NCBI GenBank assembly: GCA_018693105.1
Contig: JABHLN010000009.1
Location: 1-53,966 of the forward strand
DNA length: 53,966 nt
DNA from: Desulfobacterales bacterium
GTDB lineage: Bacteria > Desulfobacterota > Desulfobacteria > Desulfobacterales > SURF-7
Direction of reading: 5' to 3'
Shown here piece after piece: positions 36,883 to 45,267 of the stretch. The stretch's first letter is position 1, and the number at the start of each line of letters is the position of its first letter. A program made the translations under genes and the position numbers. The notes under the pieces were generated by a model, which made no database searches, was not told where the DNA came from, and worked only from the letters and a program-made list of their open reading frames with translations.

Positions 36883-37662
36883 TCAGGAAATATACGGTGC
36901 GCTCAGATGTTCTCCACCACCGGCAGGAATAATTGCTCCTGTAATATACGATGCCTCTTCGGAAGACAGAAAAGCGACAACACCTCCGATATCTTCCTTG
37001 GAATCAGCTATCCTGCCCATTACGATAGAATCGCGGAACATTTTGTCTATCTTTTCAGGAACGGCCTGTGTTATCCTTGTATCATTGTAACCTGGCGTAA
37101 TGCAGTTGCAGGTAATATCACACCCCTCTTTCCTGGACCACATGGCAAATTCCCTGGCCGCTGTAAGGGTGAAACCAAATTGTCCTGCTTTGGCTGTTAT
37201 ATAATTTACCATGCCTATGTTTCCATACCAGGCACCCTCTGAAGAGATGGTAATTACCCTGCCAAACTTGTTTTTACGCATATGTTTTGCTGCAATCTGC
37301 GTACAGAAAAATGATCCTTTCAGCATAACATCAATAACATTATCCCACTGCTCTTCAGTCATATTTACCATCATGGCATCTTTATGCGTTCCTGCATTAT
37401 TCACAAGGATATCAACAGTGCCGAAGGTGTTCACAGTTTCTTCCATCATCCTTTCCACTTCTGTTTTTATAGTGATATCCGCAGTCACACCGATGGCGGT
37501 TCCATTTTCCTCCTTTATCATCCTGACCGTTTCGTCTATGGCGTCCGGGGTAGTGCCGTTAACAACCACCGATGCCCCTTCTTCCGCCAACTTAAGGGCA
37601 ATACCTCTACCGATCCCGCGTGCAGAACCTGTAACTACTGCTGTGCGTCCTTTCAGGCTCAC
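36883..37662 (-). CDS. Short-chain dehydrogenase/reductase, catalytically intact
   Basis: 259 aa from a GTG start at 37662, preceded by GGAGG. Classical SDR: TGSARGIGRGIAL (11-23), NNAG (88-91), Ser141 (ITISS), Tyr154 and Lys158 (NYITAKAG). The C-terminal tail (GAIIPAGGGEHL) is typical of the 3-ketoacyl-type reductases. First gene of the SDR-SDR-MaoC operon. I infer that it forms a hetero-oligomer with the Tyr-less paralog downstream. Confidence 0.9.
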   Translation of the reverse strand: MSLKGRTAVVTGSARGIGRGIALKLAEEGASVVVNGTTPDAIDETVRMIKEENGTAIGVTADITIKTEVERMMEETVNTFGTVDILVNNAGTHKDAMMVNMTEEQWDNVIDVMLKGSFFCTQIAAKHMRKNKFGRVITISSEGAWYGNIGMVNYITAKAGQFGFTLTAAREFAMWSRKEGCDITCNCITPGYNDTRITQAVPEKIDKMFRDSIVMGRIADSKEDIGGVVAFLSSEEASYITGAIIPAGGGEHLSAPYIS

Positions 37663-38114
37663 GACTCACCTCCTGCATTGCATGATTAGTTAGTGCCCAT
37701 CCAGAAATGGTCTTTTTGCCCAATATCTTCGTTATGCTCAAAAAATAATCCTCGGAATATCAAACATATGCCTGTGGTTATTTTTTTCGCATGCCTTGAT
37801 CTTGAACAAAAATCCTCATTTCTGGATGGACACTATTTAAAAAAATATCCAAGATTTATGGAAACATTACCAAAATAACAGCAAATTATATACCAATTCA
37901 TTTTACCCAAAAATACAAATAATTATGTATTTTCCTGTTCAGTAACATTAAATAAATCATCCCATAGCTAATTTTTTTTAACTATAGGATCATCGATGAA
38001 TATTTTATTCAATATTTCAATATAATCTTTAAAAAAATTATATAAAATATCTTCACTCAGACAGACTCTTTTTTAAAGTTTTTTTGAAAACCGATATTTT
38101 GCATTCAAACAGTA
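37663..38114. other. Intergenic region dominated by R3 repeat
   Basis: 452 bp with no convincing gene; 37691-37835 is an R3 repeat, and the remainder is AT-rich. GGAGG of the GTG-start SDR lies at its left end (37670-37674). Confidence 0.5.
37691..37835 (+). repeat. MITE-like repeat family R3, full copy
   Basis: 145 bp between TAGTGCCCATCCAGAAATG (37691-37709) and CATTTCTGGATGGACACTA (37817-37835), inverted repeats identical at 18 of 19 positions. The reversed right end recurs at 20642-20673, with the similarity extending about ten bases past the terminal repeat. Confidence 0.75.
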
Positions 38115-38411
38115 TCACTCACAAGATATACTATTCTTGATTTTTTTCCGGTACTCCAACAATCGCTGCCTGCGGATAATCTTTAAATCCTTTCTATCTA
38201 CCACTACATTCATACCTGCGACTGGTTTTGTGGCGCAAGCGAACTTCTGCTCGCCATCTATCTCGACGATACAAGCCTGACAGCAGCCTTTACTGTTCTT
38301 TTCACGATAGCAAACAGATGGAATCACTATTTTTGTTCGATCAGCAATGTCAATTATATTATTATCAAACGGTGTGACCTTAACTACCTGCCCATCAATT
38401 GTGATATTCAT
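38115..38411 (-). CDS. Small 2Fe-2S ferredoxin-like protein next to hcp
   Basis: 98 aa, resembling the N-terminal 2Fe-2S domain of NuoG/HydA-type proteins. Cysteines C34, C43 and/or C44, C47 and C59 (CYREKNSKGCCQACIVEID...FACAT) can bind the cluster. It is 138 bp downstream of hcp on the same strand, and hcp has no hcr-type partner in this window, so it is a candidate electron donor to Hcp. An R2 palindrome lies between the two genes. Confidence 0.8.
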   Translation of the reverse strand: MNITIDGQVVKVTPFDNNIIDIADRTKIVIPSVCYREKNSKGCCQACIVEIDGEQKFACATKPVAGMNVVVDRKDLKIIRRQRLLEYRKKIKNSISCE

Positions 38412-38479
38412 GTATTATCTCCCGCATCAATAAAACCAGGACGAAATAGTAAACCCGGCTATAGCACGAATATTTCATT

Positions 38480-38543
38480 ATATTATTTGGCCATACGTTT
38501 GGTTTGTCACACTATTACACCTGCACGTCTGGCCAAATAATAT
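38480..38543. repeat. Palindromic repeat family R2 between hcp and 2Fe-2S gene
   Basis: ATATTATTTGGCCATACGT (38480-38498) and ACGTCTGGCCAAATAATAT (38525-38543) are inverted repeats with 18 of 19 matches. It begins about six bases after the hcp stop (minus strand) and may act as a partial terminator. Confidence 0.75.
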
Positions 38544-38549
38544 GCTTTT

Positions 38550-40178
38550 TTATCCTAGAATAGTTTTAAGATCCTCATCGGCTGATGCAATCGGTTTGAT
38601 ATCAAAATTTTTCACCAGAACATCCAGTACATTTGGTGTTAAAAAAGCAGGTAGTGAAGGCCCCAGACGAATGTCTTTTATGCCGAGATGAAGCAATGCC
38701 AGCAACACGCAAACAGCTTTTTGCTCATACCAGGAAATTATAAGGGACAGAGGTAATTCATTCACACCCACATCAAATGCTTTTGCCAGAGCCAAAGCGA
38801 TCTGAACAGCTGAATACGAATCATTGCACTGACCGGCGTCTAAAAGACGTGGTATACCACCGATATCACCCAGGTCTTTATCAAAGAAACGGTATTTGCC
38901 GCAAGCCAGGGTCAAAATTATGCAATCCATAGGAATTTTTTCTACAAACTCGGTATAGTAATTACGCCCCGGCTTGGCTCCGTCACAACCGGCCACCAGA
39001 AAGAAATGTCGAATATCTCCAGATTTAACAGCTTCGATTACTTTGTCCGCAACACCAAGAACAGCATTTCGGGCAAACCCGACCGTAACCTCCTGTTTGA
39101 CGTTGTCTTCATCAAAGCCTTGAAGTTCGAGGGCTCTGTCAATGACCGGTTTAAAATTTAGATCCGAGATATGGGGAATACCCGGCCAGCCAACCATGCC
39201 GCTTGTAAATAAATTCTCTTTATAGACATTTTTGGGACGCTGAATACAATTTGTGGTCATCAAAATTGCACCAGGGAAATCAGCAAATTCTTTGGTCTGC
39301 TTTTGCCAGGCTGTACCGAACTGGCCGTAGAAATGCGGATATTCTTTTAGTTTAGGGTAACCGTGAGTTGAGAGCATCTCACCATGGGTATAGATATTAA
39401 TGCCCTTCCCTTCAGTCTGTTTTAGCAATTCTTCCAGGTCTTTCATATCATGACCCGAAACAAGGATAGCCTTACCCTTCTTGTAACCCAGAGGAACCTT
39501 TGTAGGTACCGGGTGACCATATGTGCCGGTATTGCCTGCATCAAGCAGTTCCATAGATTTATAGGCTGCTTCACCGCACCTTAGAGCCATATCGACCCAC
39601 TCGTCAACGCCCAGATCATCTGATTGAATAGCCGCAAGCCCCTCATGAACATATGCATAAACACTTTCATCTTCCTGCCCTAAAACCAGTGCATGATCAG
39701 AATAAGCACTAACGCCTTTAATACCGTAAAGCACAGTATGCTTTAATGATAAAATGTCCGGATTATCACCGGGATAAGTTTTTATTCCGACCTGCTCTCC
39801 CTGTTTTACCAAACCATCCAGACTGGTTTCAGGTTCGAAGGTAGCAGGTCCTTCAGACCAGTTAACCTCGCCACCGGCAGAGCCGACTTGTGTTTTTAAT
39901 TTTTCACGAAGGGTTATAGACTCCCTGATTAAATCCATAAAACGATCAGGATCAAAATCCACATTTGTCAATGTAGAAAAAGCTGCCTTTACAGTGAAAA
40001 CATTCACGTCATTGTCAGAGACTCCAACCTTTCTTCCTTCCACCGCCACCTGAGAAAGACCCATTAGCGAATAAAGAAGCAGATCCTGCAAAGCGGCAAT
40101 TTCAGGCATTTTCCCGCAAACTCCCTGTACTGTACAACCTGTGCCTTTAGCGGTTTGTTCACATTGGTAGCAAAACAT
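38550..40178 (-). CDS. hcp: Hybrid cluster protein (hydroxylamine reductase)
   Basis: 542 aa. N-terminal cysteine set C3-x2-C6-x8-C15-x5-C21 (CYQCEQTAKGTGCTVQGVCG) binds the [4Fe-4S] cluster of anaerobe-type Hcp. Further hybrid-cluster regions include HGEMLSTHGYP, TTNCIQRPK, ACGKYRF and LDAGQCND. Hcp reduces NO to nitrous oxide and can reduce hydroxylamine; it protects against nitrosative stress. A small 2Fe-2S protein follows. I see no clear HcpR/FNR box upstream. Confidence 0.97.
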   Translation of the reverse strand: MFCYQCEQTAKGTGCTVQGVCGKMPEIAALQDLLLYSLMGLSQVAVEGRKVGVSDNDVNVFTVKAAFSTLTNVDFDPDRFMDLIRESITLREKLKTQVGSAGGEVNWSEGPATFEPETSLDGLVKQGEQVGIKTYPGDNPDILSLKHTVLYGIKGVSAYSDHALVLGQEDESVYAYVHEGLAAIQSDDLGVDEWVDMALRCGEAAYKSMELLDAGNTGTYGHPVPTKVPLGYKKGKAILVSGHDMKDLEELLKQTEGKGINIYTHGEMLSTHGYPKLKEYPHFYGQFGTAWQKQTKEFADFPGAILMTTNCIQRPKNVYKENLFTSGMVGWPGIPHISDLNFKPVIDRALELQGFDEDNVKQEVTVGFARNAVLGVADKVIEAVKSGDIRHFFLVAGCDGAKPGRNYYTEFVEKIPMDCIILTLACGKYRFFDKDLGDIGGIPRLLDAGQCNDSYSAVQIALALAKAFDVGVNELPLSLIISWYEQKAVCVLLALLHLGIKDIRLGPSLPAFLTPNVLDVLVKNFDIKPIASADEDLKTILG

Positions 40179-40226
40179 GTTTGTATTCCTTTCAATTGGG
40201 TTAAATTGGGATATCAGTGCTGTATT

Positions 40227-40433
40227 TTAATTATCCTTTTTAAAAGATTCCTCCCTCTCTCTTTTATATTGATCGTAACTTTGTTGTTCATTGTGATTTG
40301 GATCATTGGATGGATTTATTATTCTTTCCCTTGCGTTCATTCCTTCATATATACTTTGATAAACTCTTTCTTTCTCGCATCCGGCTATGAACACTAAGAG
40401 AAAAAATATAAATAATAAATATTTTAATTGCAT
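40227..40433 (-). CDS. Small predicted lipoprotein
   Basis: 68 aa. Lipoprotein signal with lipobox IAGC near residue 19, followed by a short, highly charged mature peptide (ending REREESFKKDN). No family recognised. It ends 48 bp before the hcp start on the same strand. Confidence 0.6.
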   Translation of the reverse strand: MQLKYLLFIFFLLVFIAGCEKERVYQSIYEGMNARERIINPSNDPNHNEQQSYDQYKREREESFKKDN

Positions 40434-40744
40434 AATTAATTATCCTTTAGAGTTCGTTATGCGGCTACGGTTTTTTCAATTTCACGTGTTCATTTCAAGA
40501 TGTTTGGGGTTTACTTGAAACTATCTTAAAGCAGGGTTCATAGCAAGGCAAAAAGGATGAAAACAAGAGTAACGCCCAGGCGTGATGAGTATCTTGAACC
40601 GCTTTGTAACAACCCCAGGGCACTTAAATTTATTTTGAGATATCTTATAGTTTCTGCAGGACAACAAAAATCACCACCTGAACCGCCAACGGCTGATATG
40701 ACGAACCGGCGTGTGAACTATAACTTCGTTGTTTTTATTTATCT
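40434..40744. other. Intergenic region with R5 repeat
   Basis: About 311 bp. Plus-strand open frame here is not supported by codon use or a ribosome binding site. The R5-like segment GAAACTATCTTAAAGCAGGG (40517-40536), followed by CAAGGCA, shares order and spacing with the R5 copies at 41294 and 52353. Confidence 0.4.
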
Positions 40745-41187
40745 TTACAATACCCCTTTTAGTGGAAGAAAACCAATGACATCACCATTATTATCCAGAA
40801 TATCACAACCGTAAAGACTTGATCTGGTAAAAAATATCTTTTCCCGCATGTTGCTTACTAATTCTCTGATTTTTTCAGGGGTTGGATCCGGAACCTCTTC
40901 CCAGAATTTTGAAACAAGTTTGCGGCTTTTATCTATCCCTATTATCCCACGTGGTGAGTCTTTGTATTCGACTGTAAATATGAACAAAGATTACTGCTCA
41001 CCTGCCCCTGTTCTAACTCTAAAGTAGCGGCAGGGTTGCTCCTCAGCTTACCGTAATTGTCAAAAAAAACTGCAAATGTATAATTGACTGAAGTAAGGTC
41101 TGTTACCAATATAATTAAACAAATTATAAATAATCTCTTTATAATCTCTTTATTATTTTTTGATTTGTTTCTCATTTCACGCCTCAA
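40745..41187 (-). pseudogene. Frameshifted small secreted protein
   Basis: Two overlapping minus-strand frames read like one protein. 41187 to about 40960 encodes a signal peptide-like N-terminus (RLFIICLIILVTDLTSVNYTFA). 40987 to 40745 in the next frame encodes SPRGIIGIDKSRKL, SKFWEEVPDPTPEKIREL and a DILDNNGDVIGF ending. This second part resembles a family of small proteins with YYxG...aIiGID...W...D..G..iG motifs. A one-base shift between about 40942 and 40987 would rejoin them. It may be a genuine decay, a sequencing error, or two separate genes; the 45-bp overlap favours a frameshift. Confidence 0.45.
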
Positions 41188-41293
41188 TTATCGGCACTCC
41201 ATAAAACTTTAATAACGATAGGCTTGTACCATACCCTAATAAATATCCTTGTTCTTTTATAAGCCTTTCAGTAATAATAAAAATGTATCACAT

Positions 41294-41402
41294 AATAGAA
41301 GTTATTTCAAAAAAATGGGGTTCCTGGCAAGGCACAAAGAGGTGAGAAAGCAGATCACAAATATTGAATGAGAGTATTTTGAGCCTGTTTGAAATGCCGT
41401 CA
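41294..41402 (+). repeat. Repeat family R5, copy 1
   Basis: AATAGAAGTTATTTCAAAAA, then GGCAAGGCACAAAGAGG, ending near 41402. Very similar to the ends of the R5 element at 52267-52409. It directly precedes the SDR gene. Confidence 0.55.
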
Positions 41403-41433
41403 GTGGTACTTAGATTATTTAAGAGGATTTAAT

Positions 41434-42207
41434 ATGCAAAAACAAACTATCCCGGAGCTATTCAATCTGAAAGGGAAAACAGCCATTGTAACCGGTTCAG
41501 GTATGGGAATAGGAGAGGGAATTGCTTTAAGACTTGGAGAAGCAGGGGCTGATGTACTTGTAACCGACATTAATATGGAAGCTGCTGAATTAACTGTCGA
41601 GAAAATATGTAATGAAGGTGGAAATGCCAGGGCTATTCATGCTGACAGCTCTTCCCTGGGTGATAGTAAAAAAGTTGTTCGTGAGGCCGTCGATGCCTTT
41701 GGCCGTTTAGATATCCTTGTAAACAACGCCGGTAAGTATTTCATGAAATCAGCCCTTTCAGTTACAGAAGAGATGTGGGACGACTTAATGGATATAAACC
41801 TTAAAGGGCTGTTTTTCAATTCCCAGGCTGCCGCACAAGAGATGATTAAAGCCGGCAATGGGGGCAGGATCATCAATATAGCGTCCAAAGACGCCTTCCA
41901 TCCAACCGCTAAAATGGCACCTTATGATGCATCCAAAGGCGGCGTGGCCATGGTGACCAAAACAATGGCACTTGAACTCGCCCCCCACAATATCCTTGTC
42001 AATGCAATCGTCCCCGGGGCTGTTGTAACACCCGGAGCCCAGAGGAACCCTGCATCCAAAGCGATTGGAGGAGAACCGCGAGTCCCGTTAAAACGCCTGG
42101 GAACACCGGACGACATAGCAAGAGCGGCAATCTTTCTCGCAAGTAATATGTCGGAATATATTACTGGCACTATGGTTGTTGTAGATGGAGGTTTTTTGAT
42201 TTCTTAG
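41434..42207 (+). CDS. Short-chain dehydrogenase/reductase
   Basis: 257 aa from ATG 41434, with AAGAGGA upstream. Classical SDR with TGSGMGIGEGIAL, NNAG, Ser in INIAS and an intact Tyr-x3-Lys (APYDASKGG). The C-terminal GTMVVVDGG motif is of the 3-oxoacyl-ACP reductase/glucose-dehydrogenase type. It stands alone and is only distantly like the minus-strand SDR pair. Substrate cannot be predicted. Confidence 0.9.
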   Translation: MQKQTIPELFNLKGKTAIVTGSGMGIGEGIALRLGEAGADVLVTDINMEAAELTVEKICNEGGNARAIHADSSSLGDSKKVVREAVDAFGRLDILVNNAGKYFMKSALSVTEEMWDDLMDINLKGLFFNSQAAAQEMIKAGNGGRIINIASKDAFHPTAKMAPYDASKGGVAMVTKTMALELAPHNILVNAIVPGAVVTPGAQRNPASKAIGGEPRVPLKRLGTPDDIARAAIFLASNMSEYITGTMVVVDGGFLIS

Positions 42208-42278
42208 GGCTGCAGTAAAGAACGAAAGGACAAACCTCCATTCTTTGGTTAGATTCTACTTGTTTTGATTGAAGACAA

Positions 42279-42312
42279 TAAAAAACCCACAGCATTTGAA
42301 AACGCCATGGGT
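42279..42312 (-). terminator. Terminator of the PilZ gene
   Basis: On the minus strand, ACCCATGGC (from 42312) pairs with GCTGTGGGT (two G-U pairs) around a 10-nt loop, followed by TTTTTT. It lies about 92 bp downstream of the PilZ stop and is convergent with the SDR. Confidence 0.6.
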
Positions 42313-42404
42313 GTATCTTAAACAGAGTGTCTATTTTCAGGGGAAGATCGATTCAACCCCTTTTACTTCTAATACAAGAACTGAGAACAGGAAAAAGGTT
42401 ATTT

Positions 42405-42737
42405 TTATAGTTTAGATAGTCCTACTATATATTGCTCTTTAAACTGTCCCTGATCATTTTTTGTAATGTGTTTGATCTGTGTTTTTGCCTGTTCAACAGG
42501 CATTCTCCCTTCTTCGGTATAGTATTCCATATCCAATATGTCACCAATATTCAAATGGCTCAATAGAACAGAATCGTGTGGAACAACAATGCACATCCCT
42601 TTTTCAGAAATGTCCCTTAATTTTGACTGATATGGAATATCAAGACCACTTTTTGTAAATTTAACACTATGATATTGATCAGGGGACTTCCTATCATCAA
42701 CTCTCCTATCGTCTTTGGCGGTGCTATTCTCATCCAT
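42405..42737 (-). CDS. PilZ-domain protein
   Basis: 110 aa, single-domain. Contains RxxxR (DDRRVDDR, about 9-16) and the D/N-x-S-x-x-G motif (RDISEKGMCIVV, about 42-53), as expected for c-di-GMP-binding PilZ domains. No second domain, so it would act as an adaptor. No other c-di-GMP gene is in the window. Confidence 0.85.
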   Translation of the reverse strand: MDENSTAKDDRRVDDRKSPDQYHSVKFTKSGLDIPYQSKLRDISEKGMCIVVPHDSVLLSHLNIGDILDMEYYTEEGRMPVEQAKTQIKHITKNDQGQFKEQYIVGLSKL

Positions 42738-43172
42738 ATTAAAACCTTATTAAAACCTTTCGCTTAAAAGAGTATTTAGGGGCTTATTATAAACTATAAA
42801 CCGCCCTTATTTCCTCATACTTCACCTTTCAGTTTTTACCATCTTTATACATTTCACAATTTATATTCACTTATTCTAGCCTTTTTTCTTCATCAAATCA
42901 ACCATAATCAAAATCCATATTCAAAGGTCACTTCGAAGGGATTCGGTACAGATTTCAAAAATTCTTGCCGGTACCAGATGACATTTAATTGCACTAAGCC
43001 AAATCCTCGTGGCTCATTTATCATTAACAATCTTTAGAGGGAGTATTGAGGATTACATCTTTTGCTCTGCCAATTCGGCAGAGCAAAATGTCTGTGTGGG
43101 TCTGTGGCTAAACTTATTACTTCTGCAAGATCAGGTTTCAGCATTATAAAAAATCCTGGAGTTTTAACAATC
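42738..43172. other. Intergenic region with hairpin
   Basis: 435 bp without a gene. Its only striking element is the hairpin at 43060-43088. Confidence 0.5.
43060..43088. other. Perfect 12-bp hairpin without U-run
   Basis: TTTTGCTCTGCC (43060-43071) and GGCAGAGCAAAA (43077-43088) are perfect inverted repeats around AATTC. Neither strand has a U-run after it, so an intrinsic terminator is doubtful; an operator or mRNA 3'-protecting hairpin is as likely. About 85 bp past the stop of the 469-aa gene. Confidence 0.5.
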
Positions 43173-44582
43173 CTATTCCATTCCTCTTTGTTTCAGCCAT
43201 AACGGAAGATAATGATCATCAACCTGTTTGCTTACTTCAGGAGCTTTTTCCATGAGGTATTTTGCCATTGAAGTGTTTGCAGTAATACTGCCGAAACTAT
43301 CATCAAATGAAATTATTTTATCGGTTCCGGCAATTTTCAAAGCAAAATCAACTGCGTCTATAAGAGTTTCCGATACTACAGCACTCTCCATAAAAGTAGG
43401 ATTGGCAGAAGTTCGGTTTAAAAATTCCGCCTGATCATGGCCGACAACAACAGTAGGAATATGCACCGGAATATCTGTTGGCAAACCTGCCCATGCCTGA
43501 TTTACTACAATGGCTTTTATGGCAGGATTTAAATCCATCATTTGATCAAGGCTCTCTGATTCTCCTGATAAATATTTTTCAACCATTTTGTCTATTCCCA
43601 TGGCCGAAGGAACATCCAGATCAAAAGGATCGTATTTCCCGTTTTCAAGACATCCGAAAACAATACCGCCCGCATGAAGATAATATCCCCAGCGCCCCCC
43701 GTCCCAAACGGCAATACAATCGTCTATTTCAGAAATCAGTCTTAATACCCTGCCGTAGTTATTCAGAAGATCTTTTGCGATTCTTCTATCAAGTCTGTAC
43801 ATATCATTATCAGCATCTACTCCTGTAATTCCATCAGGTGTGGATGTAAGGATACATCCAAAGACAAATTTACTTTGAACAAGCGGCGAATCAAAAATGG
43901 CTTTCTGAACAAAATTTGAGTTACGGTTGGTAAAATTACTGTGAAATACTGCACGGGTTTCATAGCGTGCATAATTCATCACAAAAGGTTTTAAGGTACG
44001 GTTCAGCATCCGGTGAAAGTAAAGATCCCGAGGCTCGTCATGAAAGGCATGAATGATCCAGTCCCCGTCATAGGCTTTTGCAAGACCGTAAAAGGTACCT
44101 ATTTCCGTTTCAATAGGCACCCCTTTATCAAAAGGTCTCATGGGGGTTATGCTGGCGTTCAGATAATTTTTTAAATCAAAATATTCTATTATTTCTTTAG
44201 CCTCTCTTATTCCCATCCCTGAGGCAAGCCGATAGCGAATATTATTACACCCGGTTCTTTCCCTGACAACTTTTCCAACGGTTTTCAGCATTTCCCGATA
44301 ATGCAGACCTTCGAGTAGGGAAAATCCGTGTTCGGAGCAAAGTATATTGACCTTGTCGCCGGGCTTTATTTTGTCCATATTTACAATGGACAATTCCTTT
44401 TCTGCAATCTTACGGATATCATCAATTCCCTCTTTATGGGAAAATCCCTGCTTAATTTCGGGAAACAAATCTCTCATACTAATTGCTGCCATATCCGGGA
44501 GATCGGAAGACCGCGTTTCACGAATCTTGGGGCCGTACATTGAAGGCATTACTTCAGGCGGTGAAAGTTCAGGATTAAACAT
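43173..44582 (-). CDS. Uncharacterised 469-aa protein of a redox operon
   Basis: 469 aa, soluble, no signal peptide or membrane helix. I do not recognise the family. Features visible: a start region DKIKPGDKVNILCSEHGFSL (about 73-92) and ASGMGIREAKEIIEYF (about 119-134), faintly like the beginning of the LarA/DUF2088 domain; RDLYFHRMLNR and NYARYETRAVFH in the middle; a W-D-G-G-R-W-G-Y stretch; and VVVGHDQAEFLNRTSANP near the C-terminus. No cysteine cluster motif. It is the last gene of an operon with a ferredoxin-BFD protein (gap 27 bp) and a flavoprotein, so it probably is the substrate-converting partner. Confidence 0.7.
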   Translation of the reverse strand: MFNPELSPPEVMPSMYGPKIRETRSSDLPDMAAISMRDLFPEIKQGFSHKEGIDDIRKIAEKELSIVNMDKIKPGDKVNILCSEHGFSLLEGLHYREMLKTVGKVVRERTGCNNIRYRLASGMGIREAKEIIEYFDLKNYLNASITPMRPFDKGVPIETEIGTFYGLAKAYDGDWIIHAFHDEPRDLYFHRMLNRTLKPFVMNYARYETRAVFHSNFTNRNSNFVQKAIFDSPLVQSKFVFGCILTSTPDGITGVDADNDMYRLDRRIAKDLLNNYGRVLRLISEIDDCIAVWDGGRWGYYLHAGGIVFGCLENGKYDPFDLDVPSAMGIDKMVEKYLSGESESLDQMMDLNPAIKAIVVNQAWAGLPTDIPVHIPTVVVGHDQAEFLNRTSANPTFMESAVVSETLIDAVDFALKIAGTDKIISFDDSFGSITANTSMAKYLMEKAPEVSKQVDDHYLPLWLKQRGME

Positions 44583-44609
44583 TTTATTTCTCCTTATAAA
44601 TAAAATTGA

Positions 44610-45164
44610 TTAAAAAAGTTCACCGAATCGATAAACAGGATGTTCTGATTTAATACTTTCAGGAACATCGTCCGCCATAAGTGTCATATTGTGCCACCTG
44701 GGATCATCTTCAATAATTATATCTGCTGCCGCAAACATTCGAAAAACAATTGCAATACAATATACACCGCATCCTGCCCCGGTACCTGTCATAAGAACAA
44801 TATCTTCGGGCGATTTAGCACCTTTGATAATAGCTGCAGCAATCTCTTTTGGCGTTGTTTTCGTGCAGGGACATATTGATATATCAGGCATTACCCCGGC
44901 CTTTTCACAAAGCTGCTGGATTTCCAATTGATCTACTGTATCCGGATCGGTGAAAATTGTAATGGGCTCTGTTCGTTCTATAAGTTGAACAGCCCCTTCC
45001 CCGCATGCTTCATAACATTTCCCGCATGCAACACAACGGTCCTCATCTACTACCGCTTTTTTTTCAACAACTTTAATTGCACCGCTCGGACAATATTTTT
45101 CACAATGCTTGTCACCGTTGCATTTTTCACTGTCTACTTTTGATAAATATTTTACTATCTTCAT
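44610..45164 (-). CDS. Dicluster ferredoxin fused to BFD-like 2Fe-2S domain
   Basis: 184 aa, two modules. Residues 10-60 form a dicluster ferredoxin: the first site is C15-x2-D18-x2-C21-x3-C25, where Asp replaces the second Cys, as in Desulfovibrio africanus ferredoxin III and Pyrococcus ferredoxin; the second is standard C44-x2-C47-x2-C50-x3-C54. Residues 95-140 form a BFD-like [2Fe-2S] domain (C98-P-C100, GTGAGCGVYC with C132 and C136, three residues between the last cysteines instead of two). It should carry electrons for the neighbouring flavoprotein. Asp-ligated clusters interconvert 3Fe/4Fe and can have lower potential. Middle gene of the operon. Confidence 0.85.
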   Translation of the reverse strand: MKIVKYLSKVDSEKCNGDKHCEKYCPSGAIKVVEKKAVVDEDRCVACGKCYEACGEGAVQLIERTEPITIFTDPDTVDQLEIQQLCEKAGVMPDISICPCTKTTPKEIAAAIIKGAKSPEDIVLMTGTGAGCGVYCIAIVFRMFAAADIIIEDDPRWHNMTLMADDVPESIKSEHPVYRFGELF

Positions 45165-45267
45165 TTTTCCTCCGGTATTAATCCAACCGTAATCTGAAAT
45201 GAATAATGGAGTAATTTATTTAGTAATAGATTATACTTTTTCTAAAATCTTTACTTTTATGAGTATA

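Noticed and set aside
40557-40814. Plus-strand 85-codon open frame
   Set aside because: Lies across the R5-like segment and antisense to the small secreted protein; no ribosome binding site or family.
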